Shown here: one piece after another, positions 8,764 through 16,848 of the stretch
How the letters are laid out: each line of letters opens with the position of its first letter
How positions within the stretch are numbered: position 1 is the first letter of the stretch
Origin: Streptomyces chumphonensis
GTDB lineage: Bacteria > Actinomycetota > Actinomycetes > Streptomycetales > Streptomycetaceae
Assembly (NCBI RefSeq): GCF_014779715.1
Contig: NZ_JACXYU010000009.1
Location: 173,462 to 237,461, forward strand
Length of the DNA: 64,000 bases
Reading direction: 5' to 3'
Position numbers and translations under genes: made by a program
Notes under the pieces: model-generated
Told to the model about the DNA's origin: nothing
The model's input: only the letters and a program-made list of their open reading frames with translations
Database searches by the model: none

Positions 8764-9693
8764 ATGGCTGAGCAGCAGCTTAACGCGCCCCCGTGCGCGG
8801 ATTCCGGCGTTCCACGCCGAGGAGTGACACACGAACGGGCCCGGCACACCGAGTGCTTCACCGTCGTCGGCAACCACCTCGCCCAGCACGGGCAGTTGAG
8901 CCTGAAGGCCATCGGCCTCGCGGTGCACATCCAGTCGCTGCCCGAGGGGGCCCGGGTGGACATCAGGACGCTCGCCGCACGCTTCCCGGAGGGCGAGGTC
9001 AGCGTCGCGGCGGCGCTCCGGGAGCTGGAGGAGCACGGCTACCTCACGCGGCGGCGTCGACGGCTGCCCAGCGGGCGCATCGTCACGCTCACGACGTGCC
9101 ACCACCGGCCGGGTCACGTCGGAGCGCCGGGCGTGCGGCGGGTGCGACCGGGACGCGGTGGGCCGGGCCCGAGGGCGGTGGCGGGCCCGGTCGTGGACGT
9201 GCGGCCGCCGGATGTCGGCCTCCCGCCGTCCGGCTCCGCGCCGTCCGGCCCCGAGGCCGCGCCCCGGCCGTCCCCGCCCGCGCGGGCGCCCCGGCACCCC
9301 GCGCCGCCGCTGCCGGAGCCGAGGCGGCCGGAGCTGGCCCCCTACCGGGCGGCGCGGGACTTCCTCGTCACGCTGCGGCGGCGGGACACGCGGCTGCTGC
9401 TGTCCGAGGCGGACGTGGGACGGCTGACCCCGGCCGTGGCGGCCTGGTTCGAGCGCGGTGCGAGCCCGGAGGCGCTGCGGACCACCCTGACCGCGAACCT
9501 GCCGGAGCCGCTGACGCGCCCGGCCGGGCTCCTGCGGTACCGGTTGACGGCGCTGCTGCCGCCGGTGCTGCGGGCCGTGGACGATCCGCCGTCCGCGCGT
9601 CCCGATCCGCTGCGGAACTGCGACGGCTGCGACCGCGCCTTCCGCGCACCCCGCCCCGGCCGCTGCGCCGACTGCCGCCGGGGGACGGCCTGA
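8764..9693 (+). CDS. Winged-helix (replication-initiator-like) DNA-binding protein
   Basis: 309 residues from the ATG at 8764. Residues about 35-100 form a helix-turn-helix region (LSLKAIGLAVHIQSLPEG, then LAARFPEGEVSVAAALRELEEHGYL), which resembles the replication-initiation/plasmid RepA-type winged helix used by many Streptomyces helix-turn-helix proteins. A Pro/Arg-rich linker follows, then a helical C-terminal domain, ending in a four-Cys cluster (NCDGCDRAFR and CADC) that probably binds zinc. An alternative GTG start at 8824 with a nearer GAGG is possible and would shorten the protein by 20 residues. Function unknown; probably regulatory. Confidence 0.7.
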   Translation: MAEQQLNAPPCADSGVPRRGVTHERARHTECFTVVGNHLAQHGQLSLKAIGLAVHIQSLPEGARVDIRTLAARFPEGEVSVAAALRELEEHGYLTRRRRRLPSGRIVTLTTCHHRPGHVGAPGVRRVRPGRGGPGPRAVAGPVVDVRPPDVGLPPSGSAPSGPEAAPRPSPPARAPRHPAPPLPEPRRPELAPYRAARDFLVTLRRRDTRLLLSEADVGRLTPAVAAWFERGASPEALRTTLTANLPEPLTRPAGLLRYRLTALLPPVLRAVDDPPSARPDPLRNCDGCDRAFRAPRPGRCADCRRGTA

Positions 9694-9853
9694 ACCCGTC
9701 CCGTCCCCGCGCCGACGCACCGCTTCCCGGCCGCTCAACGTCCCGCCGGGCGGGGGCCGTTACTGTATGCCTGGCGCCCTCGGGTGCCGCCGTGTGCCGG
9801 TCCGGCGCCCGGTACGAGCAGTGCTGAGCAGTGACGTGAAGGGGGCTCCCGGA

Positions 9854-10069
9854 GTGGCGAGCATCGAAGAAGCCAGGGCGTCGTTCGACCGGTTCGACGC
9901 CGACAAGGACGGCCTGGTGACGGCGGAGGAGTACAAGCGCGCCATGGCCGAGATGGGTGACCCCTACGTCACCGTCCCCGTCGCCGAGACGCTCATCGCC
10001 CAGCGGGACACCGACGAGGACGGCATGATGTCGTTCGAGGAGTTCTGGAACGCGCTGCGCAAGGAGTGA
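9854..10069 (+). CDS. Small EF-hand calcium-binding protein
   Basis: 71 residues with two canonical 12-residue EF-hand loops, DADKDGLVTAEE and DTDEDGMMSFEE, each with Asp/Asp/Asp side chains and a terminal Glu ligand. Small cytoplasmic calmodulin-like proteins of this size are conserved in Streptomyces and are proposed calcium buffers or sensors. The start is GTG at 9854, preceded at 8 bases by GAAGGGGG. Longer in-frame versions add only basic, non-conserved residues. Confidence 0.88.
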   Translation: MASIEEARASFDRFDADKDGLVTAEEYKRAMAEMGDPYVTVPVAETLIAQRDTDEDGMMSFEEFWNALRKE

Positions 10070-10199
10070 CGCCGACCGGTGCGGGGGCCTCGACGGGTGT
10101 GGCGAAACAGTGGTGAAACGGGGGTCCCACTCCTTACGATCACCTTGCAGGACGAAACGTCGTCGTTTCCGGCCCAGCCGGCCCAGCCAGGAGGCCCCC

Positions 10200-10844
10200 A
10201 TGCACCGCCGTCGGTCCGCACTCTCCCTCTCCGCCGCAGCTCTGCTGCTGGGTGGTGTGCCCCTGCTGGCGGGCTGTGGCAGTGAGGCGCATCCGGGGGC
10301 CGCGGCCCTGGTGGACGGCGACCGGATCGAGGTCTCCTCGGTGCAGGCGCGTGCCGAGGCCGTCCGGGACGCGCAGCGGGCGGTTCCGAACGGTGAGCGG
10401 CTTCTGGAGCAGACGGGCCCGCTGCCCCGGTACACGCTGAACTACATGCTGCGGGAACGCGTCGTGGAGGAGACCGCCGCCAACCTGGGGGTGGACGACC
10501 TCACCCGGCGTGAGGTGCAGAAGTTCCGCACCGAGCAGGAGAACGCGCGGGGCGGCCCGGAGGCGTACGAGGCGTTCATGCTCCAGCAGACGGTCGCGCC
10601 CGACCAGATCGACACCGTCCTGCGGATGCAGCTGCTGATCGACCGGATCGCGCAGAAGCTGGGCGTGGGGCCGCAGACGCCGAACGCGGACGAGGTGCTG
10701 AACGCCGAGTTCGTCGAGACGGCTCAGGCGCTCGACATCGACGTCAACCCGCGCTACGGCGAGTGGAACGTCGAGATGGTGTCGCTGACCGGGGGCACGG
10801 AGCCGTGGATCAAGCCCGCGCCGGTGCCGCAGGAACCGGCCTGA
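10200..10844 (+). CDS. SurA-like N-terminal domain lipoprotein
   Basis: 214 residues. The signal peptide ends in lipobox L-A-G-C (Cys26), giving a membrane-anchored extracytoplasmic protein. The mature part begins AALVDGDRIEVSSVQARAEA, the start pattern of SurA/PrsA-type chaperones, followed by helices, but no parvulin isomerase domain is present. It is therefore probably a chaperone-like domain without PPIase activity. The start follows a strong AGGAGG with 6-base spacing. It is upstream of mazG, which has its own promoter. Confidence 0.85.
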   Translation: MHRRRSALSLSAAALLLGGVPLLAGCGSEAHPGAAALVDGDRIEVSSVQARAEAVRDAQRAVPNGERLLEQTGPLPRYTLNYMLRERVVEETAANLGVDDLTRREVQKFRTEQENARGGPEAYEAFMLQQTVAPDQIDTVLRMQLLIDRIAQKLGVGPQTPNADEVLNAEFVETAQALDIDVNPRYGEWNVEMVSLTGGTEPWIKPAPVPQEPA

Positions 10845-10865
10845 CCGGTGGCGTCGGCCGCGCGT

Positions 10866-10878
10866 TAGATTCGACGGG
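10866..10878 (+). promoter_or_regulatory. Putative leaderless promoter of mazG
   Basis: A TAGATT (10866-10871) fits the TANNNT -10 consensus and ends 6 bases before the GTG start at 10878, with no Shine-Dalgarno sequence between. This spacing places the transcription start at the G of GTG, as in known Streptomyces leaderless mRNAs. It is inferred from spacing only. Confidence 0.55.
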
Positions 10879-11936
10879 TGACGACCTCCCCCGAACAGCC
10901 CACCTCCGCTTCCGGCCCCTCCGCTTCCGACGCGCCCGGCTCCGACGGCACCGGGCGCGTCGTGCTGCTCACCACGAGCCACCGGGTGGCGCCCGGACTG
11001 CTGTCCTGGCCCGCCTGGCAGGCGCTGCGCGGCGCCGACCGCGTGCTGTGCGCGGACGCCGGGCACCCGCAGCTGCCCTACCTGCGGGAGGCGGGCGTCG
11101 GCGTGGAGGTCGCCGCGCCCTCGGCGCGTGAGCTGGTCACCTGGTGTGCGGGCGGTCGCAGCGTGGTGGTCGTCGCCGGAGCCGAGGGCGAGCCGGAGCT
11201 CACGGACGGGCTGGCCCGGCTGGCGGGCGGCGGCGGGGAGCCGATGCCGGACCTGGAGCTGCTGCCGGGCTCCTACGACCTGCCCGGCGCGCGGCTGCTG
11301 GACGTCGTCGAGGTCATGGACCGCATCCGCCGGGTGTGCCCGTGGACGGGCCCGCGCACCCACGAGGACCTGGTGAAGTACGGCCTGGAGGAGGCGTACG
11401 AGCTGGTCGAGGCGATCGAGGCGGGGGACCGCGCGGAGCTGCGCGAGGAGCTGGGCGACGTCCTGCTCCAGGTGGTCTTCCACGCCCGCATCGCCGAGGA
11501 CGACCCGGACGAGCCGTTCTCCGTGGACGACGTGGCCGCCGGGATCGTCACCAAGCTCGTGCACCGGCACCCGCACGTCTTCGGTGACGAGACGGCCGAG
11601 ACGCCGGAGGACGTCAAGGCGCACTGGCTGCGGACGAAGGCCGTCGAGAAGCGGCGGACGTCGGTGACGGAGGGCGTGCCGCTGGGGCAGCCCGCGCTGG
11701 CGCTGGCGGCGAAGCTCGCGGGGCGGGCCCGGACGGCGGGGCTGGAGGTCCGGGCCGAGGGCGAGGGCGTCGGGTACGAGCTGCTGGCGCTGGCCACCCG
11801 GGCCGAGGCGGAGGGCGTGGACCCGGAGACGGCGCTGCGGGTGGCGGCGCGCGCCTACCGGGACGCCGTGCTGGCCGAGGAGCGCCGCCGCGCGGGCGAG
11901 GGCGCCGGGACGGATTCCGGGGACGCGGGGGCGTGA
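10878..11936 (+). CDS. mazG: Nucleoside triphosphate pyrophosphohydrolase MazG
   Basis: 352 residues. The N-terminal 150 residues resemble a degenerate tetrapyrrole-methylase/YabN-type domain (VVLLTTSHRVAPGLLSW), and residues about 150-330 form the MazG domain with metal-binding EEAYELVEAIEAGD and EELGDVLLQVVFHARIAED (the EExxE...ExxD pattern). MazG hydrolyses NTPs, preferring aberrant ones, to NMP and pyrophosphate, and lowers (p)ppGpp effects under stress. The start is GTG at 10878, probably on a leaderless mRNA. The Ala/Arg-rich C-terminal tail after the catalytic domain has no recognisable fold. Confidence 0.9.
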   Translation: MTTSPEQPTSASGPSASDAPGSDGTGRVVLLTTSHRVAPGLLSWPAWQALRGADRVLCADAGHPQLPYLREAGVGVEVAAPSARELVTWCAGGRSVVVVAGAEGEPELTDGLARLAGGGGEPMPDLELLPGSYDLPGARLLDVVEVMDRIRRVCPWTGPRTHEDLVKYGLEEAYELVEAIEAGDRAELREELGDVLLQVVFHARIAEDDPDEPFSVDDVAAGIVTKLVHRHPHVFGDETAETPEDVKAHWLRTKAVEKRRTSVTEGVPLGQPALALAAKLAGRARTAGLEVRAEGEGVGYELLALATRAEAEGVDPETALRVAARAYRDAVLAEERRRAGEGAGTDSGDAGA

Positions 11937-11996
11937 GCCCGTCGGCGGGGTGGACACCGCCCGCGTAAGCCCGGCCCCGCTGGGTACCCGGCGCGC

Positions 11997-12380
11997 ATGA
12001 ACGAGACGTTTGCGACGCGCCTGGGCGAGACGATGGCGGCGGACGACCATCTGGTGGGGCTGGCTCCGCTGGGCTTCGGGATCATCATCGTCGTGCTGTT
12101 GATCCTCACCGTGACGCTGGGTGTCCACAAGGTCCGCCGCAGCGTCGGACGGTCCCAGCCGCCGATCCAGCACCCGGGCCGCCGGGACGCCACGGGGCAC
12201 GGCGCCGAGGTCACCGGCGCCTCGGGGCACGAGCGGGAGCTGCGGGAGCCGGACGAGCTGCCGCGCGACGGTCGGCGCCGGATGCCGTACGAGATCGGCA
12301 ACCACGGCACCCACCGGGGCCGGACGGACGGGCGGCGGCGCTGGGACTTCGGCAGCCGGGGCGGCGGCACCCCGAAGTGA
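11997..12380 (+). CDS. DUF6479-type single-pass membrane protein
   Basis: 127 residues. One transmembrane helix (about residues 24-42, GFGIIIVVLLILTVTLGV) is followed by a basic, hydrophilic cytoplasmic tail carrying the ELREPDELPRDGRRRMPYEI segment and a Gly/Arg-rich end. This matches the actinobacterial family DUF6479. Function unknown. It follows mazG in the same direction with a 60-base gap. Confidence 0.75.
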   Translation: MNETFATRLGETMAADDHLVGLAPLGFGIIIVVLLILTVTLGVHKVRRSVGRSQPPIQHPGRRDATGHGAEVTGASGHERELREPDELPRDGRRRMPYEIGNHGTHRGRTDGRRRWDFGSRGGGTPK

Positions 12381-12390
12381 GCCGCGCGGG

Positions 12391-13278
12391 TCACCAGTGG
12401 GCGGCGCCCGCGAAGGAGGTGGGGCCGGGATCGAAGCCGAGGTCCCGCCGTGCCGCGCCGAGGTCGAGGGTCCGTTCGACGGCGAGGTGGCTGAGGGCGT
12501 AGCGGGTCAGCCGGGGCGGGTGCGGGCGGCGCAGCAGCCGCCAGGCGGTCTCGGCGGCGGTCGCGGCGGGCCCGGCCAGGGTGAGCGGCACGGGCAGCAC
12601 CCGCACGGTCCGGCCCCGCTCGGCGAGGAGCGCGGCCAGCGCGTCGCCGACGGGGACGGGCGCGGCGTCGGCGACGTTGTAGGTGCCGGGCGGGGCGGCG
12701 GGGTCGCAGGCGAGCAGGACGGCCGCCGTGAGGTGGTCGATGTGGGTGAGGGACTGGGCGGCGCGCCCGTCGCCGGGCAGCAGGAGCACGCCGCCCCGGA
12801 CGGCGTCGAGCACGCGGGGCAGGAGCGTGCGGTCGCCCGGCCCGTAGACGGCGTGCGGGCGCAGGACGACGGTGTCGGGCCGGTCGGCGAGCGCGCGTTC
12901 GGCGGCGGCCTTGGAGGCCGCGTAGGGCGTCAGGTAGCGGCGCACGGGTGCCTGTTCCTCCCGCCCCCGGACGGTCGGCCGGAAGGGGTCGTAGACGCTG
13001 GCGGTCGAGACGTGCACCAGTCGGGTGCCGCGGAAGGCGTCCGCGACGTGGCGGGTCCCGTCGAGGTTCGCCCGCCAGACGGGCTCCGGTGGCCCCCAGT
13101 CGGCCACCGCCGCCGCCGCGTGCACGACGGCGTCCACGGCGGGCAGGCCCGGTGGCGCGGGCCGCGTCAGGTCCCAGTCGGCGCGGGTGAGCGGGTGGAC
13201 GCTCCAGCCCGCCGCCCGCGCGGCGCGGCACACGGCCGCGCCGACGAAGCCCCCGGCCCCGGTCACCGCGATCTTCAT
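12391..13278 (-). CDS. NAD(P)-dependent epimerase/reductase, OleD-like
   Basis: 295 residues. The extended SDR fold is shown by the Rossmann motif GAGGFVG near the N terminus, the HVSTASVYDPF Ser region and the catalytic YAASK. It resembles the 3-beta-HSD/OleD/LstD branch, which reduces a 2-alkyl-3-ketoacid to the beta-hydroxy acid. It is the last gene of a five-gene coupled operon (ketosynthase, glycosyltransferase, P450, ligase, reductase). Its start overlaps the end of the ligase gene by 4 bp. Operon partners make a lipid-type substrate more likely than a nucleotide sugar, but sugar epimerase cannot be excluded. Confidence 0.75.
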   Translation of the reverse strand: MKIAVTGAGGFVGAAVCRAARAAGWSVHPLTRADWDLTRPAPPGLPAVDAVVHAAAAVADWGPPEPVWRANLDGTRHVADAFRGTRLVHVSTASVYDPFRPTVRGREEQAPVRRYLTPYAASKAAAERALADRPDTVVLRPHAVYGPGDRTLLPRVLDAVRGGVLLLPGDGRAAQSLTHIDHLTAAVLLACDPAAPPGTYNVADAAPVPVGDALAALLAERGRTVRVLPVPLTLAGPAATAAETAWRLLRRPHPPRLTRYALSHLAVERTLDLGAARRDLGFDPGPTSFAGAAHW

Positions 13279-14918
13279 GCGGTCTCCTGTTCTTCGACGT
13301 GTTCCCGGCGGCGTCCCCTGGCGTGTCCCTCGGCGTGTCCCTCGGTCAGGAGGGCGCGGAGGGCGGCGCGGTCGGGCTTGCGGCCGCGTCCGGCGACGGG
13401 GACGTGGTCGAGCACGCGCACGTCGTCGGGCAGGGCGGCGGCGTCCACGACACCGGGCAGGGCCGAGCGCACGGCGGCCCGCAGCGCCGCCCGGCCGCCG
13501 GGGGGCGGCGCGGGGCCGGGGGTGACGACGAGCACGACGCGCTCGTCGCCGTCCGCGCCGGGCACCCCGACGAGGGCGGCCTCCCGCACGCCGGGCAGCG
13601 CCGCGAGCGCCGGTTCGTACAGGCCGGGGTAGATGTTGGTGCGGCCTCGGATGATCATGTCCTTCCTGCGGCCCTCCAGGACGAGTCGGCCGTCGTCCTC
13701 CAGCCGCGCGAGGTCGCCGGTGGCCACCTCCGTCAGCGGCGGTTCGCCCAGGTAGCCCCGGCAGAGGTTGGGGCCGGACAGGTGCAGCTCGCCGTCGTCG
13801 GCGACGCGGGCGCGCACGCCGGGCACGGGTTCGCCGAGGAGGTCGCCGCTGCCGGTGTGGGCCAGCTTCTGCCGGCCGGTGGCGATGGCGGCCGGCACGA
13901 TCTCCGTCATGCCGTAGACGACGAGCGCCTCGACGTCGGGCAGCACCTCGGCGGCCCGGCGCAGCAGGCCGGGCGGCACGGGCGCGCCGCCGAGGACGAG
14001 GTGCCGCAGCGAGGAGGGCATCCGCACGCTGCCGTCGGCGACCGCCGCGAGGACCCGGGGCAGGTCGGCGGGGACGCAGAAGGCGTGGGTGGCCCCGGCC
14101 AGTCCGGCCGCGAAGCGGGCCGGGTCGACGGCCGGGGCGAGGCCGTGGGGCGGCATGGTCCAGTGCGCGCCCGCCACCAGCGCCGGGACGCCGATCATCA
14201 GCTGGTCGGTGTGGACGGTGGCGTGCTCGCCCAGGCGCAGCAGGTGCGGGCATCCGGCGAGCCCGGCGCCCAGCGACCCCCGGGTGTGGAGGACGGCCTT
14301 GGGGGCGGCCGTCGTGCCGGAGGTGAAGACGACCAGGGCCTCCTGGTCGGGGCGCGGCGCGGGTTCCCCTCCGGTGGCCGCCCCGGCGGCCAGGGCCCGC
14401 GCGGACAGCGCGCCGCGCGGGACGCCCGGCAGCCGGCGCCCGGCGCGGATGTGGCGCAGTCCGAGGGCGCCGTAGTCGGGCAGGAGCAGCCCGCGCCGCC
14501 GGGCGAGTGGGCGTCCGAGGCGGGAGGAGGCGGCGTACAGCAGGGACTCGGCGGCGGCCCAGCGGGGGGCCGCGAGGGCGAAGCGGGCGGCGAACACCTC
14601 GGGGGCGACGCCCGGGTCGGCGAAGACGACGGTGCCGCCGGCGGCGATGATGCCGAGGGCCAGGACGACGGCGCTCGGGCCGGGCCGGACGGAGAACAGC
14701 ACCCGGTCGCCGTCGGCGAGTCCGGCCGACCGCAGGCCGGCGGCGGTCGCCAGGACGGCGCGGCGCAGCTCGGCGTGGGTGAGGGTGCGGCCGTCGGGCC
14801 CGGTCAGCGCGGGCCGGGTGCCGTGCTCCCGTGCCGCGTCGAGCAGGGCGGTCAGCAGGTCGGGCCGCCCGGGGGCGTCGGGGTGGGCGCCGGGGTGGGC
14901 GTCGGTCGGGGGGCTCAC
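13275..14918 (-). CDS. AMP-forming acyl ligase, OleC-like
   Basis: 547 residues of the ANL superfamily. Phosphate-binding loop FTSGTTAAPKAVLHTRG, adenine motif VYGMTEI, hinge GRRKDMIIRG and a C-terminal lysine region (AGRGRKPDR) are in order. It is close in length and motif wording to the fatty-acid-CoA-ligase group containing OleC and LstC, which in fact converts beta-hydroxy acids to beta-lactones. The GTG at 14918 overlaps the P450 stop (GTGA). Genomic company of an OleA-like ketosynthase and an OleD-like reductase supports this reading. A classical acyl-CoA or acyl-ACP ligase role remains possible. Confidence 0.78.
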   Translation of the reverse strand: MSPPTDAHPGAHPDAPGRPDLLTALLDAAREHGTRPALTGPDGRTLTHAELRRAVLATAAGLRSAGLADGDRVLFSVRPGPSAVVLALGIIAAGGTVVFADPGVAPEVFAARFALAAPRWAAAESLLYAASSRLGRPLARRRGLLLPDYGALGLRHIRAGRRLPGVPRGALSARALAAGAATGGEPAPRPDQEALVVFTSGTTAAPKAVLHTRGSLGAGLAGCPHLLRLGEHATVHTDQLMIGVPALVAGAHWTMPPHGLAPAVDPARFAAGLAGATHAFCVPADLPRVLAAVADGSVRMPSSLRHLVLGGAPVPPGLLRRAAEVLPDVEALVVYGMTEIVPAAIATGRQKLAHTGSGDLLGEPVPGVRARVADDGELHLSGPNLCRGYLGEPPLTEVATGDLARLEDDGRLVLEGRRKDMIIRGRTNIYPGLYEPALAALPGVREAALVGVPGADGDERVVLVVTPGPAPPPGGRAALRAAVRSALPGVVDAAALPDDVRVLDHVPVAGRGRKPDRAALRALLTEGHAEGHARGRRREHVEEQETA

Positions 14919-16108
14919 GCGGACCTCCGCAGGGTCAGCCGGGCGTAGCCGGGGATGAGGACGCGCCGGGCGATGCGGCGGTCGGTCACCCGGACCGGTC
15001 CGGCCGCGAGGACGGCCGCGAGCACCGAGCGGATCTGCTCCATGGCGAGGGGCATGCCCAGGCAGAAGTGCGGTCCGGCGCCGAACCACAGGCGTCGCAG
15101 CTCCGGCGGCATCGGGCGGTCGGGGTCGAACGGACCGTGGGCGCGGGCGCACTGGAGGGTGAAGACGACGACGCGGTCGCCGGGGGAGAGGGGCGTCCCG
15201 CCGAGCGTCGCGGGGGCGGCGACGCTGCGCAGCATCACCGGCGAGGGCACCGTCACGCGCAGGGCCTCCTCCACGACGGCGTCGGTGCCGCCGGGGTCGG
15301 CGCGCAGCCGGTCCAGCCGGCCGGAGTCGTGGCACAGGGCGACCAGGCGGGGCAGGAAGGAGACGAGGGTCTCGGTGCCGGTGAGCACGAAGGCGCCGAC
15401 CGCGCCGCGCGTCTCCTCCGCGCTGAGGCCGAGCGCCCGCATGCGTCCGGGGACGGTGGTCTCGTCGCCGTGGCGGTGGGCGTCGGTGGCGGCGGCCGTC
15501 AGCCGTCCGAGGACGGCGCGGGCGGTCCGCACCTGGCGCGGGGTCAGCGACGAGCGCCACAGCCGGACCAGGGAGGTGACGGCCGAAGCCTCGGCGAAGG
15601 CGGTGCTGAAACGTTTCGGGTCCGGTGGCAGCCCGACCAGTTCGCAGATCGCCGCGCCCGCGCACCGCTGCACGGCGGCGACGAGGTCGACGTCCTCCCC
15701 GGCCGCGAGGGCGGACGTCAGCTCCGCGAGCGGCTCGCGCAGGACGCGCTCGCACAGCGCGGCGACGTAGCCGGGTGTGAACAGCCCGCCCAGCCGGCGG
15801 CGCAGCGCGGCGTGGGCGGCGCCCTCCATGTTGAGCAGCACCGACGGGCCGAGGATCGGCGTCCACAGGTCGGACGGCGAGCCGGGGCCGGTCTTGGTGA
15901 AGCGCGCGGTGTCGGTGAGGACGTCGCGGGCGAGCGCGGCGTCGGAGACGACCACGCCCACCCGGGGCACCCGGACGACGGGCCCGCGTGCGCTGACGGC
16001 GCGCAGCAGCCGGTAGGCGACGGGGTGCGCGGTGGTCTGGACGCGCTCCTCCCAGCGGTCGGCCTCGCCGCCGGGGCGGGCCCGGTGGCGCGGGTGTGCG
16101 GTGCTCAT
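14915..16108 (-). CDS. Cytochrome P450 (ole-like operon)
   Basis: 397 residues. The heme loop FGAGPHFCLGMPLA carries the cysteine ligand; the K-helix E-x-x-R is in EEALRV, and the I-helix contains LTGTET with the Thr used for oxygen activation. It is a soluble bacterial P450 needing ferredoxin partners encoded elsewhere. It overlaps both neighbours by 4 bp, so it belongs to the same translational unit. It probably hydroxylates or epoxidises the lipid product of the ketosynthase/reductase/ligase set. The ATG at 16108 gives the usual length of about 400 residues. Confidence 0.88.
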   Translation of the reverse strand: MSTAHPRHRARPGGEADRWEERVQTTAHPVAYRLLRAVSARGPVVRVPRVGVVVSDAALARDVLTDTARFTKTGPGSPSDLWTPILGPSVLLNMEGAAHAALRRRLGGLFTPGYVAALCERVLREPLAELTSALAAGEDVDLVAAVQRCAGAAICELVGLPPDPKRFSTAFAEASAVTSLVRLWRSSLTPRQVRTARAVLGRLTAAATDAHRHGDETTVPGRMRALGLSAEETRGAVGAFVLTGTETLVSFLPRLVALCHDSGRLDRLRADPGGTDAVVEEALRVTVPSPVMLRSVAAPATLGGTPLSPGDRVVVFTLQCARAHGPFDPDRPMPPELRRLWFGAGPHFCLGMPLAMEQIRSVLAAVLAAGPVRVTDRRIARRVLIPGYARLTLRRSA

Positions 16109-16848
16109 CGGATGTCCACCACCTCGGGCCGGTACCGGTGGTCGGCGTACCAGCCGAGGGTGCGGCGCAGCCCCCAGGCCCGCACCCGCCGGGCCGAGCC
16201 GGCGACGCGCACGTCGCGGCGCAGGCCGTAGGCCGTGGTGAGCGTGCGCACGGAGTTGACCAGGGCGCGGTCCTCGTGGACGTCCTCGATGGCCGTGCGG
16301 GGGAAGCCGCCGGCGCGCTGGTAGAGGTCGGCCTCGACGGCCATGTTGCAGCCCGGCGTCATCACGTAGGGGCCCAGGTAGCGGGGGTCGCGGTTGCCGG
16401 GGCGCAGCGTGCCGAAGAACGCCGCCGCCTCCGTCGCCCCGACCAGGACGGCCCGGCGCCACCGGGCGAGCGGGAACTCGTCGGTGCGCGGGCGCAGTCG
16501 TCCGGCCACCAGCAGCAGCCCGGCGTCGAAGGCGGCACGGACGCGGGCCGTCCAGTCGGGCGCGGGGAGGCAGTCGGCGTCGGTCCTGGCCAGGTGGGTG
16601 GCGCCGTGGGCGATGGCGTACCGCATGCCGGTGTCGGCGGCGGCGCCCGTGCCCTTGCGCGGCTCGTGGACGATGTGCAGGTCGCCGGGGAAGCCGAAGC
16701 CCCGCACGACGTCGGCGGTCCCGTCCGTGGACGCGTTGTCGACGACGACCAGGGAGAAGTCGGTGTCGGTCTGCGCGGCCAGGGCGCGCAGCGTCGGTGT
16801 GATGCCGGCCGCCTCGTTGTAGGCGGGTACGACGACCCAGAGCCTCAC
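16105..16848 (-). CDS. Family 2 glycosyltransferase
   Basis: 247 residues. GT-A fold features are WVVVPAYNEAAG at the N terminus, VVDNASTDGTADV, the metal-binding DADC motif, and AIEDVHEDRALV with the ED acceptor motif. There are no transmembrane helices, so it acts in the cytoplasm on a soluble or membrane-surface acceptor. The GTG at 16848 overlaps the ketosynthase stop. A glycosyltransferase inside a ketosynthase/P450/ligase operon suggests the lipid product is glycosylated. UDP-ManNAc from the facing 2-epimerase is a candidate donor (inference). Confidence 0.82.
   Translation of the reverse strand: MRLWVVVPAYNEAAGITPTLRALAAQTDTDFSLVVVDNASTDGTADVVRGFGFPGDLHIVHEPRKGTGAAADTGMRYAIAHGATHLARTDADCLPAPDWTARVRAAFDAGLLLVAGRLRPRTDEFPLARWRRAVLVGATEAAAFFGTLRPGNRDPRYLGPYVMTPGCNMAVEADLYQRAGGFPRTAIEDVHEDRALVNSVRTLTTAYGLRRDVRVAGSARRVRAWGLRRTLGWYADHRYRPEVVDIR

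Noticed and set aside
10140..12314. 724-codon minus-strand frame opposite the lipoprotein and MazG genes
   Set aside because: It covers two well-supported genes, and its translation is low-complexity Arg/Leu/His without domain signs. It reflects high third-position GC.
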